DNA from: a bacterium
Lineage (GTDB): Bacteria > UBP6 > UBA1177
DNA length: 57,120 bases
Direction of reading: 5' to 3'
NCBI GenBank assembly: GCA_017538365.1
Contig: JAFYIZ010000010.1
Span: forward strand, 1-57,120
A program made the position numbers and the translations under genes. Below the pieces are notes generated by a model, which had not been told where the DNA came from, searched no databases, and was given only the letters and a program-made list of their open reading frames with translations. The stretch's first letter is position 1, and each line of letters opens with the position of its first letter. Positions 6,607-15,171 of the stretch are shown one piece after another.

Positions 6607-8600
6607 TATTTCACCTCGAATAGAGCGGCGATCTCTTCTTTGTGTTTCTTCCCCTGGATGTCGGTCGGGAGCTTGTCCAGGAAACGCCATTTTTTGGGGA
6701 TCACCGTGTTTTCAAAGAATTTCATAAGGTAGTCGTGGAAAAACCTGTTGAGAACTAATTTTTCTTTGCCTGAAAATTCATTTTTTCCTTTTTCGTTGAG
6801 CACGACTGCCGCGGCGAGATACTGCCTGATGTCGTTTGAAAGGGCGATAACTTTGACATCTTCGATAAGTCCGCTTTCCAGAAGCCTGTTTTCGACTTCG
6901 GTAAGAGAGATGCGTTTTTCCTCTATCTTTACTATCGAATCGCTGCGTCCTTTGAGCAGAAATTTTCCGTTTTCAAGCATTTCAGCCATGTCGGCCGTCG
7001 CAAAACCCGCCGGATCTTTGATGTAAGGCGAGATTATACGCAGGCAGCCGTCGTCACCGAGCCAGATCTTCGCGTTGTCGAAAGGAGTCCATACGAGCCC
7101 GTCTTTATCCTGCATCCTGTATGCGATGCCGGAAGTTTCTGTGCTGCCGTAGACTTCAAGCGGGTATATCCCGAAAAGTCTGTCTGTTTTCACAGCAAGT
7201 TCAGGGCTCACCGCGCCGCCGCTCGTGAATATCCATGTGTCGTGCATATCGAGTTTCTCAACTATTTCGACAGTCCTTTTAAGGAAAGCAGGAGTCGCGA
7301 CTATCAAATATTTTTCGTCTGTAAGTTCTTCAAATTCTTCAGGAAATTCTATTCTTTTGCGCCTGAAGGGAGTGCCGGTGGCGAAAGGAAGCGAAAAGCC
7401 GAAAAGAAATCCGAAAATGTGGTGCTGGCTCACGGTGGAAACGAATTTTCTTGCCTGAATTTTGTCGAGCCACTTCGAAATTATGAAGGCGTTGTCCTCT
7501 TCGAACTCCTTCATTCTCTGCGGAACTGCTTTCGGTTTTCCGGTTGAACCCGAAGTGAAGAGGAAAATACGCGTAGTTTCGCCGTTTATTTCAGGTGTCG
7601 TATCTATCTCGTTTTCAGTCGGTGTGTCAGATTTTTCAATTATTTCAGGTATGTTGAGCGAATTTTCGACACCGGCGTCAGTTAAAAGTTCAACTCCTGG
7701 CGTCAGCGCTTCGGAAAGGAAATTTTCGGAGATGTTCTGCGTAAGTTTGACCTCTTTCTGACACTGGAGAAGCGCCGTGAAAGTGACTCCGAAATACCAG
7801 AAATCGGCGCAGTGAAGAATGTAGGAATCAGTGTCGCGGCTTTCTAAAAACTTTCTCATTTTTGCAGTGTCACGCAAAAAATCGCCCCATGTCTTGAAAA
7901 CATTGTCAGACCATTTCCCGTCGTAGCAGACTACAGCCTCTTTCGCTCTGGAAGAGGCTTTGAACTTTGTCAATGGAAATACTTTTACCATTTTTTTATC
8001 CACGAATTTTCTAACTATAAATTCCGCAGCAAACAAAACGCCCATTAAGATATACGATATTCCGCCGTTGTAAAGAGACCAGATTCTGTCGGCGTTTTCA
8101 GGAGTGATTCCGAAAATTTTACCGGCAAAAACGGTGAGAATTGCTATAGAGCCGTTGAAAATGAAGAAAATGCACCAGATGACAGTTACTTTTCTGCAGT
8201 AATTTTCAACCTTTTTTTCGTGAAACGAGCCTTTTACCGACTTGTCCGCAAGAGTTGCAAAACGGAAGATTATATTCGGGCCGCAGAGAAGAGTGCTTCC
8301 GAAAAATGCTAAGAAAATCAGGTTGATAGCTACCGGATAAAGTTTTAAAAATATCGCTTCGTCGGTCATAAAACAGAGAAGACCTGCAAGGAAAAAGAGA
8401 ATTGATGTTGCGAGCGGTTTCCAATCTAAATTTTTATTTCCTTTTTTTGCCGAAAAGCTTAAGAAAAGTGCTGCCGCAAGGGCTATCACGCACAGAGAAA
8501 GGAGCTTCAGCGGAAGTTTGAAAACAACGAGCAGAGTAAAGACGAGTAGCGGATAAAGTACTGAGATTACATAGAAAAATATTCTGATTGCTTTTTTCAT
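6606..8600 (-). CDS. Membrane domain fused to AMP-dependent acyl ligase (ApeG-ApeH fusion)
   Basis: A protein of 664 residues. Residues 1-205 hold about six hydrophobic helices and match the COG4648/ApeG type (LYPVAINLIFLAFFGS, KVTVIWCIFFIFNGSIA, WSLYNGGISYILMGVLFAAEF). The rest is an ANL-superfamily adenylating enzyme: FTSGSTGKPKAV (A3), VYGSTETSG (A5), LKGRSDSIVK (A8) and a C-terminal IQGKKHKEEI with the likely catalytic Lys. It should activate an aromatic or fatty acid starter as an acyl-AMP and load it onto an ACP. Start 8600 is used because the upstream extension lacks a ribosome site and lies in the ACP gene. In the E. coli and Vibrio clusters these are two genes. Confidence 0.88.
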   Translation of the reverse strand: MKKAIRIFFYVISVLYPLLVFTLLVVFKLPLKLLSLCVIALAAALFLSFSAKKGNKNLDWKPLATSILFFLAGLLCFMTDEAIFLKLYPVAINLIFLAFFGSTLLCGPNIIFRFATLADKSVKGSFHEKKVENYCRKVTVIWCIFFIFNGSIAILTVFAGKIFGITPENADRIWSLYNGGISYILMGVLFAAEFIVRKFVDKKMVKVFPLTKFKASSRAKEAVVCYDGKWSDNVFKTWGDFLRDTAKMRKFLESRDTDSYILHCADFWYFGVTFTALLQCQKEVKLTQNISENFLSEALTPGVELLTDAGVENSLNIPEIIEKSDTPTENEIDTTPEINGETTRIFLFTSGSTGKPKAVPQRMKEFEEDNAFIISKWLDKIQARKFVSTVSQHHIFGFLFGFSLPFATGTPFRRKRIEFPEEFEELTDEKYLIVATPAFLKRTVEIVEKLDMHDTWIFTSGGAVSPELAVKTDRLFGIYPLEVYGSTETSGIAYRMQDKDGLVWTPFDNAKIWLGDDGCLRIISPYIKDPAGFATADMAEMLENGKFLLKGRSDSIVKIEEKRISLTEVENRLLESGLIEDVKVIALSNDIRQYLAAAVVLNEKGKNEFSGKEKLVLNRFFHDYLMKFFENTVIPKKWRFLDKLPTDIQGKKHKEEIAALFEVK

Positions 8601-8610
8601 AAAGGTCAGG

Positions 8611-8919
8611 TTAGTTTTCCGCCTTGTCGGAAGGATCTTTTGTCTCGGGAGCTGCAGTCTGAGCTTCGTCCGAAAGGTAGGGGGCAAGCGCTTCGACGAC
8701 GTCTCTGACGGTGCGGACAGTACGCAGAATCGAAGGATCGATGTTGCCTTTCCCTGCAGGGATGTACTCTTTCATCTTGACGAAAAGGTCGATCGCGTCG
8801 ATTGAATCGAGGTTGAGGTCTTCACGCAGAAGCGCGTCCATAGTAACGGTGTCTTCTTCGAGTTCAAATTCAGAAACGAGGATTTTTTTAAGTTCTTTGA
8901 AGATTTCTTCCTGTATCAT
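8611..8919 (-). CDS. Acyl carrier protein (ApeF-like)
   Basis: A protein of 102 residues with the ACP signature LNLDSIDAIDLF; S39 should carry the 4'-phosphopantetheine arm. The C-terminal 20 residues are a disordered, charged extension. A strong AAGGAG site sits six bases before ATG 8919, made from the last codons of the upstream ACP gene (three-base gap). It is one of two ACPs in a row, as in aryl polyene clusters (ApeE/ApeF), and precedes the acyl ligase that probably loads it. Confidence 0.9.
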   Translation of the reverse strand: MIQEEIFKELKKILVSEFELEEDTVTMDALLREDLNLDSIDAIDLFVKMKEYIPAGKGNIDPSILRTVRTVRDVVEALAPYLSDEAQTAAPETKDPSDKAEN

Positions 8920-8922
8920 GAC

Positions 8923-9195
8923 TTACTCCTTGTTTTGGGTTTCTCTTGATGCTGCAATGTATTCAGCCAGCGCGTTTACAGACGCGAAATGTTTGCGGTT
9001 TTCCGAATTTTCCGAAGAAAATTTGATTCCGAATTTTCTTTTGAGCGCGACTCCGAGTTCGAGCGCGTCAATTGAATCGAGACCGAGTCCTTCGCCGAAA
9101 AGAGGCTCCGAATCAACGATGTCTTCGGGCTTGACGTCTTCAAGTTCCAAAGATGAAATAATCACTTTTTTTATCTCTTGTTTAAGCTCTTCCAT
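8923..9195 (-). CDS. Acyl carrier protein (ApeE-like)
   Basis: A protein of 90 residues with GLGLDSIDALEL; S41 is the phosphopantetheine site. Start 9195 follows GAGGG; the longer form from 9222 has no site. It is the first gene of the seven-gene APE-like operon and so defines its 5' end, with a promoter at 9279-9252. Confidence 0.9.
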   Translation of the reverse strand: MEELKQEIKKVIISSLELEDVKPEDIVDSEPLFGEGLGLDSIDALELGVALKRKFGIKFSSENSENRKHFASVNALAEYIAASRETQNKE

Positions 9196-9251
9196 AAATC
9201 CCTCACTGTTTAAAGTAACCACACGGAATAATCCGTTAGAAAAAGCGGGTT

Positions 9252-9279
9252 ATATTAAGGAAAAAAGGGGTTTTTGCAA
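9252..9279 (-). promoter_or_regulatory. Predicted promoter of the APE-like operon, first half
   Basis: TTGCAA (9279-9274), 16 nt, TAATAT (9257-9252) on the minus strand, in the 92-bp gap between obgE and the first ACP gene. Confidence 0.45.
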
Positions 9280-9287
9280 ATTTATTT

Positions 9288-10313
9288 CTATTTGTTTTCT
9301 TCTTTTTCGCGGTTTCTGTATTCGATCACTTTCTGACCGACGAAATCCATCAGTTCCTTCACGCCGTTTCTAGTGATTCCGCTGATTTCGAAATAAGGTT
9401 TTCCTTTGGCAAATTTGCGGAGTTCGTCTCTCAGTTTTTTCTCTTCTTCGCCGTAGGAATCGATTTTATTGAGGACGATTATCTGCTCTCTTTTCGCAAG
9501 TTCGGGGTCGAAAAGTTCAAGTTCGCGGTTGATTGTCTTTATGTCGTCAACGGGTGATTTGCGCGCCGGATTTATTTCGACCAGATGAATGAGAAAACGC
9601 GATCTTTCGACGTGACGCAGAAATCTGTGACCGAGTCCCGCTCCTTCGTGCGCTCCTTCGATAAGTCCCGGAATGTCGGCAACGACGAACGGGATGAAGT
9701 CTTTTCCTTCGACCATGCCGAGATTCGGAACGAGAGTAGTGAAGGGGTATTCCGCGATTTTCGGTCTTGCGTTGCTGATTACGCTGATGAGAGTCGATTT
9801 GCCGACTGACGGAAAGCCGATTATGCCGACATCTGCCATGAGTTTGAGCTCGAGACGCACTTTTCTGCGCTCGCCGGGAAGACCTTCCTGAGCGTAGTGC
9901 GGCGCTTTGTTGACGCTTGTTTTGAATTTTGCGTTTCCTCTGCCGCCGATTCCGCCGTGCGCGACGACGACTTTCTGTCTGTGCTTCGTGATGTCGGCGA
10001 TAAGTTCCGATGTTTCGTGGTCGAAAACGAAAGTTCCGAGCGGAATTTTTACGATCATGCTTTCTCCGCCGCGTCCGTACATGTTGGAACCCATTCCTTT
10101 CTGACCGTTTTCGGCTTTGAGGGTGCGCTGGTAACGGATGTCGTAAAGGGTGATGACGTTCTCGTCGCCTTCAAAAATGACGTCTCCGCCTTTGCCTCCG
10201 TCACCGCCGTCGGGTCCTCCGAGCGGAATGAAAGGCTCACGCCTGAAACTTACGGCTCCGGCTCCTCCGTTGCCTGCTATAACATCGACTATTGCCTGAT
10301 CGACAAACTTCAT
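9288..10313 (-). CDS. obgE: GTPase Obg/CgtA
   Basis: A protein of 341 residues with the Gly-rich Obg fold at the N terminus (GNGGAGAVSFRREPF, GGPDGGDGGKGGDV), then a GTPase domain: P-loop GFPSVGKST, switch region DIPGLIEGAHEGAGLGHRFL and the NKID base-recognition motif. It assists late 50S ribosome assembly and links to the stringent response. The length is near the short end of the family, with no long C-terminal domain. ATG 10313 has GAGGT upstream. It follows rpmA and rplU, the conserved rplU-rpmA-obgE order, but a terminator at 10362-10333 lies between rpmA and obgE. Confidence 0.96.
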   Translation of the reverse strand: MKFVDQAIVDVIAGNGGAGAVSFRREPFIPLGGPDGGDGGKGGDVIFEGDENVITLYDIRYQRTLKAENGQKGMGSNMYGRGGESMIVKIPLGTFVFDHETSELIADITKHRQKVVVAHGGIGGRGNAKFKTSVNKAPHYAQEGLPGERRKVRLELKLMADVGIIGFPSVGKSTLISVISNARPKIAEYPFTTLVPNLGMVEGKDFIPFVVADIPGLIEGAHEGAGLGHRFLRHVERSRFLIHLVEINPARKSPVDDIKTINRELELFDPELAKREQIIVLNKIDSYGEEEKKLRDELRKFAKGKPYFEISGITRNGVKELMDFVGQKVIEYRNREKEENK

Positions 10314-10332
10314 AAAAACCTCAATCTGGAGA

Positions 10333-10362
10333 TAAAAAAAACTCCCGCCTCGCGACGGGAGT
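10333..10362 (-). terminator. Rho-independent terminator between rpmA and obgE
   Basis: On the minus strand a 7-bp perfect stem ACTCCCG/CGGGAGT (10362-10356 and 10347-10341) with an 8-nt loop is followed by eight T residues (10340-10333). It should end most rplU-rpmA transcripts before obgE, or act as an attenuator that lets a fraction through. Confidence 0.85.
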
Positions 10363-10385
10363 ATGAAATTCAAACGAAACGAAAT

Positions 10386-10652
10386 TTATGCTTCGGTGAC
10401 TACGGAAACTCTTCTTCTTGCTCTGCCGTTTTTGTAGAATGTTTCATACTGAACGACACCTTCTTTAAGAGCAAAAATCGTGTAGTCTGTTCCAAGACCT
10501 ACGTTCTCGCCCGGAATCACTGTCGTTCCGACCTGACGGACGATGATGTTGCCCGGAATAACCGACTCGCCGCCGAATTTTTTGATTCCGCGTCTCTGAC
10601 CTGCACTGTCACGACCGTTTCTTGCACTTCCGCCGCTTTTCTTATGAGCCAT
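10386..10652 (-). CDS. rpmA: 50S ribosomal protein L27
   Basis: A protein of 88 residues with the L27 N terminus [19 protein letters not shown] and the [15 protein letters not shown] core. The N-terminal tail reaches the peptidyl transferase centre of the ribosome. It lies 14 bases downstream of rplU in the standard order. No Firmicutes-type cleavable leader precedes the MAHKK start. Confidence 0.97.
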   Translation of the reverse strand: MAHKKSGGSARNGRDSAGQRRGIKKFGGESVIPGNIIVRQVGTTVIPGENVGLGTDYTIFALKEGVVQYETFYKNGRARRRVSVVTEA

Positions 10653-10666
10653 GATAACCCTCCGAA

Positions 10667-10978
10667 TTACTTAACAATTTCAAGAACTTTGAGCTGAGTG
10701 AAGCTCTGTCTGAAACCGTTTTTAACTTTGCTGGTTTTTCTTCTTCTTTTCTTGAAAACGATAACTTTTTTGCCTTTATAGTTTTTTACAACTTCAAGTT
10801 TTACAGTTACATCGCTAAGATAAGGTTTGCCGACCATAACATTTTCGCCGTCTGCAAAAAGAAGAACGTTTTTGTTCTCGACAAGTTCTCCTTCTTTCTT
10901 GTCCAGATTATAAACAGACACTTTTTCTCCGGGGACAGCTTTAAGCTGGTTGCCGCCGAAATCGATCATTGCGTACAT
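10667..10978 (-). CDS. rplU: 50S ribosomal protein L21
   Basis: A protein of 103 residues: [18 protein letters not shown] at the start and the [24 protein letters not shown]-terminal part typical of L21, which binds 23S rRNA. ATG 10978 is chosen for its GGAGG site; an upstream in-frame start would overlap the promoter region. First gene of the rplU-rpmA unit. Confidence 0.96.
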   Translation of the reverse strand: MYAMIDFGGNQLKAVPGEKVSVYNLDKKEGELVENKNVLLFADGENVMVGKPYLSDVTVKLEVVKNYKGKKVIVFKKRRRKTSKVKNGFRQSFTQLKVLEIVK

Positions 10979-11021
10979 CAAATCCTCCAATAAAAGAGCA
11001 CACAAAAAAAATAACGCGGGG

Positions 11022-11049
11022 ATTTTACGCAAACTTATGCGAGTGTCAA
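11022..11049 (-). promoter_or_regulatory. Strong predicted promoter of rplU-rpmA
   Basis: Perfect -35 TTGACA (11049-11044), 16 nt, TAAAAT (11027-11022). This is the best-formed promoter in the window, as expected for ribosomal protein genes. Confidence 0.8.
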
Positions 11050-11139
11050 GATTTTTTTGTATTTTTGAGCATTAAAACGAAAACGGCATTTTCCCGGCCG
11101 TCTGAATATAAGATAAGCGGCTTTTTTTAGCGCGAAAAT

Positions 11140-11167
11140 TTGAAAATTTAATGGTTGTAAATACAAT
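11140..11167 (+). promoter_or_regulatory. Predicted promoter of the giant Cys-rich lipoprotein
   Basis: TTGAAA (11140-11145), 16 nt, TACAAT (11162-11167), divergent from the rplU promoter. Confidence 0.5.
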
Positions 11168-11197
11168 AACGGAGCTTTTTTTAATTTGGGGGAAATA

Positions 11198-14100
11198 ATG
11201 AAAAAAACTATTTTTACTGCGGTTATTTTGGTGCTGGTTTTTGCTTTTGTCGCATGCGGCGGAAAAAAGTCAAAGCCGGAAGTCGATGACGATCCGATCG
11301 AAACCGAGGATTCCGACGGTGAATCAGTTGTTCAAGACGGTGACGGCGAAAATGATGATACACCGGTAATTCCGGATAATGATGACACGCCGATAGTTCC
11401 TGACAATGACGGCCCTGCAACAGATCCGTGTGATCCCAATCCGTGCACAGAGGCTAACAAAACTATCTGCACTGTTACCGGAACGGGTTATACCTGCTCG
11501 TGTGACAGGCTGACGTGCGAAATCGACGGCGTCTGCTATGCCGACAGAGACAGAAATCCCCTTAATTCGTGCGAAGAGTGCAACCGCGACTATTCCAAAA
11601 CGGCCTGGTCTCTTGTTGCAGACGGGCATGATTGTGAAGCTAAAGCAGGACTTATGGGAAGCGGTACCTGCAGAAACGGTGTGTGCGGAGGTTTCGGAAC
11701 GTGCGACAACAGAGCTTACGGACTCAAAGCGGGTGCTCCCTGCAACAAGGATGTTGAGTGCGAAACAGGTTACTGCTACACATGGTACGACTGGTCGGGT
11801 AGCAACAGCTACGGTTTTGCGAGAGCTTCGGTCTGCACGGGAACCTGCAAAGAGGACGAGGACTGCCCCAACAATATGACATGTCAGTTTATGGAAAGCA
11901 GAGGTTATCAGTGCATGCCGCTTTTTGTTGCTGGAGTTGAAAGACCGAATCCTAAAATGAAGACTTTCGGGCCGTGCAACGTAAACGAAGACTGCGAAGG
12001 CGGGCTTTGTCTTTCATACGGAGAAGGCGAGAGTTTCTGTTCGGAAGAATGCTCGAAAAACCTGATAAGTGATACCTGCGGATCGTGCGGAAAGTGCATG
12101 GAAGGCGGTTCTGGCAAAGGTTTTAAATATGAAAACTACTGTGTTCCGAAGGGAAGCGGCGCTCTCGGTGACCACTGCCAGTCCGGAATGGACTGCTCAA
12201 GCGGCGGCTGCTACGACGGTTACTGCACGGTTTCATGCAGCGGTATTTTAGGAAGCACGAAATGCTCAGGAAATTACGAGTGCATGGAAGATGTTTATGC
12301 CGAAGGAACCGAAACTTGTATTGACAAAACGCGTTTCAACCTTCCGAACGGAACGTACTGCAACTACGATGACCAGTGTGCAAGCGGTGAATGTATCGAG
12401 TTCGAAGGCGATAAGATCTGCGGCTCGCACTGCACAGACAGCGAAGTTACAGACCCAGAAACGGGCGAAACGACAACTGAAAAGAAGTGTTCGGACGGCA
12501 GCGAATGTCTTCCGGTCAAGAGAATAAGCGATATGGGAAGCACCTACGCCGAATACATTTGTGCTCAGGACAAGATGCTGAAACGTCTGGAATTCGGTGA
12601 AGATTGCTATTCAGACTGGCAGTGCGCGGACGGATATTCCTGTTTCCAAGGGTATTTCTGCAGTAAAGCCTGCACGGAAGACAGCGAATGCGAAATAGAC
12701 AAGACCTGCTACATCTACGGCCAGCAGGAATCCGAAGAGGGTGGTGAACCCGAAAAGTTAGGTGTCTGCATATCGAAAGAACAGCAGAGTTTCAAACCCG
12801 GAGAATACTGCCCCTATTACTGGTCGTGTGAAAACTGCTACCAGGACTACACTATTCAGCAGTTCTACTGCACGAAAAACTGCGAAAGCGACGCCGACTG
12901 CTTCGACATAGGCGGCTGCTACAACGGAATCTGCATGAAGGCTATTCCTTACAGAAGCTACATCTATGCTAACTGCCGTTTTGACGACGACTGCGAAAAA
13001 TACACGAACTGCGAACACGGAATGTGCACGAGTTCATGCTCGACAGATTCCGGCTGTGACGGTTATAAAGCCGTAACTCCGACCGGAACGCAGAAAACAT
13101 GCAAGTCGTGTACAACCGATACCGACTGCAAAAAGGTGTTCTACGATTACGGAATGTGCCTCACAGACTATGACGGCAATAAATACTGCGTCGAAGACTG
13201 TCAGGACAACTACACTCTCTGCCCTGAAGGGACGCGCTGCAACGGCAACTACTGTTATCCGATCTCAGGATCATGCAAAGAGGGCAAAGCTTACTGCAAC
13301 AGCGAGAGCAACTGCGCTATTCCGACTCTGCTTGACGACTGGATCTGCGCTGTAGATAAAGAGTGCAAGAGCGGAAAATGCGCTGACAATTACTGCCAGA
13401 GCGGAACCTGTTCGACCGATTCCGACTGCGGATGCGGATTCAAAGAGTGCAAGAACGGAAGTTGTGTTCCCAAAAAATCTCTCGGAACAGTTGAAGCCGA
13501 GTCCAACGACACGTTTGATGCGGCTCAGGAAGTTCCTGCAGGTTTTGTTTTTGCCGGTTTCGGACACAAAGATAACGTCGAGGATTTCGATTATTTCAAG
13601 TTTAAGGCAAAAGCTGGTCAGTATCTTAAAGTCAGGACTCATCCTTACTGCGGAGAGAATCGCAATGACACATACATAGTTCTTCTGGATTCCAACGGTA
13701 CGCAGATTGCTGAAAACGAAGATATGGACTATTCATATTTCGCTCCGCAGCAGCACTACTATTCCGAAATAATGAACTATAAGGCGCCTTCCGACGGTTA
13801 TTACTATGTTCTTGTAAGACAGTCGCCGATGTACCGCCAGGCTCTTTACAACATGCCTTACATTCTTGAAGTCGACGCATTCGATCCCGATGCTAACAAC
13901 ACTTGCGAAGGTGCAAAGAAACTTGAGCAGGGAACTTATCACGAAAGCGTCAAAAAGGCGGTCGATTCGGTTGATACTCAGAACTGTTCGGGTTACTACG
14001 GCTACGGCCCCGATCTTTTCTACAAAGTAAGCATTCCTGCCGGAAAAGTCATGACTCTGCGCGTAACTCCTGAATCGGAAGCATTCGACCCGACAATATC

Positions 14101-15061
14101 GGTTCTTTCAAGCTGCGGCGAGATTGACGATGTCTGCCTGACGGGCAACGCTTTCGGAAATTTCGGAGATCCCGAAGAAATAATCTACTACAACGATTCT
14201 GAATCCGATGCCGAATATATAATCGTTATAGATACCACGATCAATCCGCTTGAATACGATTTCACGATCCAGCTCGATATCAGTGACAATCCGCCTGTTC
14301 CGGAAAACGACAAAATCGCAGGTGCAACTCTGCTTGAAGGAAGGGGAAACATTCAGGGATTTACGATTTCGGCTGAGAACGACTACACTCCGACTGCCGG
14401 AATCTGTGAAAATGCAACGCTGGCTGGTAAAGATGTCGTCTATTCGATGAATATGGCAGCAGGTGATTATTTCCATGCCGAAATAACATCGTCGTTCGCG
14501 GCTTCGATCTACGTTGTTAAAGAAGATGACCTTGACAACTGTGTCTACGGCGGCGGACTTATCAACTTTGAGACAGATGCAACGACTGCCGGAACATACT
14601 ATCTAATCATCGATTCGACTGACGAAAGCGTCTACGGAACATTCTCACTCTCTTACATCAAAGAGGCTACCGACAAAGATTCCTGCAAGGGAATATGTTC
14701 ATCATCGTACAGAATGTGCCTGTCTGACAAAATCAACTTTTGTTTGTGCGACTCAACGCTCGGTCTGCTTTACACGACTAACTGTGATTCCTTCTGTCGC
14801 TCAGATGAGGTCGGCGGATTAGGCGGATCGTGTGAAACGAGCTACACGGACAGCGGATCGATTAACACAAACGGCTGTGTCTGCACTTACGATTGTTCCA
14901 ATACTGAAAAAGTTGAGGAACTCTGTTCCAGTCGTGAACCTTCAAATTGCACATGCGGAACTGCCGATGTATGTTCATGGAAAAACAACGGAAGCTGTAA
15001 CAAAATGTGCATCGACTTCTTCCCGCTTGATCATTTCGACGACTCGGCTGACTGCCAGTAA
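11198..15061 (+). CDS. Giant Cys-rich, PPC-domain surface lipoprotein
   Basis: A protein of 1287 residues. The signal ends in a lipobox (FAFVAC, C20), then an Asp-rich flexible linker (residues about 25-75; repeats of PDNDDTP). Residues about 80-765 are a long series of Cys-rich modules of the form D-x-D/E-C-...-C-x-x-G-x-C, with dozens of cysteines that must form disulfides outside the cytoplasm. Residues about 770-1125 look like three bacterial pre-peptidase C-terminal (PPC/DVUA0089-like) beta-sandwich domains (VEAESNDTFDAAQE...YFKFKAKAGQYLKVR). A last Cys-rich block ends the protein. No catalytic domain is visible; adhesion or binding on the cell surface is the best guess. ATG 11198 follows GGGGGA. 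Confidence 0.82.
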   Translation: MKKTIFTAVILVLVFAFVACGGKKSKPEVDDDPIETEDSDGESVVQDGDGENDDTPVIPDNDDTPIVPDNDGPATDPCDPNPCTEANKTICTVTGTGYTCSCDRLTCEIDGVCYADRDRNPLNSCEECNRDYSKTAWSLVADGHDCEAKAGLMGSGTCRNGVCGGFGTCDNRAYGLKAGAPCNKDVECETGYCYTWYDWSGSNSYGFARASVCTGTCKEDEDCPNNMTCQFMESRGYQCMPLFVAGVERPNPKMKTFGPCNVNEDCEGGLCLSYGEGESFCSEECSKNLISDTCGSCGKCMEGGSGKGFKYENYCVPKGSGALGDHCQSGMDCSSGGCYDGYCTVSCSGILGSTKCSGNYECMEDVYAEGTETCIDKTRFNLPNGTYCNYDDQCASGECIEFEGDKICGSHCTDSEVTDPETGETTTEKKCSDGSECLPVKRISDMGSTYAEYICAQDKMLKRLEFGEDCYSDWQCADGYSCFQGYFCSKACTEDSECEIDKTCYIYGQQESEEGGEPEKLGVCISKEQQSFKPGEYCPYYWSCENCYQDYTIQQFYCTKNCESDADCFDIGGCYNGICMKAIPYRSYIYANCRFDDDCEKYTNCEHGMCTSSCSTDSGCDGYKAVTPTGTQKTCKSCTTDTDCKKVFYDYGMCLTDYDGNKYCVEDCQDNYTLCPEGTRCNGNYCYPISGSCKEGKAYCNSESNCAIPTLLDDWICAVDKECKSGKCADNYCQSGTCSTDSDCGCGFKECKNGSCVPKKSLGTVEAESNDTFDAAQEVPAGFVFAGFGHKDNVEDFDYFKFKAKAGQYLKVRTHPYCGENRNDTYIVLLDSNGTQIAENEDMDYSYFAPQQHYYSEIMNYKAPSDGYYYVLVRQSPMYRQALYNMPYILEVDAFDPDANNTCEGAKKLEQGTYHESVKKAVDSVDTQNCSGYYGYGPDLFYKVSIPAGKVMTLRVTPESEAFDPTISVLSSCGEIDDVCLTGNAFGNFGDPEEIIYYNDSESDAEYIIVIDTTINPLEYDFTIQLDISDNPPVPENDKIAGATLLEGRGNIQGFTISAENDYTPTAGICENATLAGKDVVYSMNMAAGDYFHAEITSSFAASIYVVKEDDLDNCVYGGGLINFETDATTAGTYYLIIDSTDESVYGTFSLSYIKEATDKDSCKGICSSSYRMCLSDKINFCLCDSTLGLLYTTNCDSFCRSDEVGGLGGSCETSYTDSGSINTNGCVCTYDCSNTEKVEELCSSREPSNCTCGTADVCSWKNNGSCNKMCIDFFPLDHFDDSADCQ

Positions 15062-15099
15062 GGTCTGAAATCAACTAAAATCATAAAAAAATTCATTTG

Positions 15100-15127
15100 T
15101 TGACTTTCTTTATTCCGACATGATAAT
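15100..15127 (+). promoter_or_regulatory. Predicted promoter of the MATE transporter gene
   Basis: TTGACT (15100-15105), 16 nt, GATAAT (15122-15127). Confidence 0.6.
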
Positions 15128-15171
15128 TCGCCGCTTTTTGACGCGATTCTGTGAAGAGGCGAGAGGTTCGT

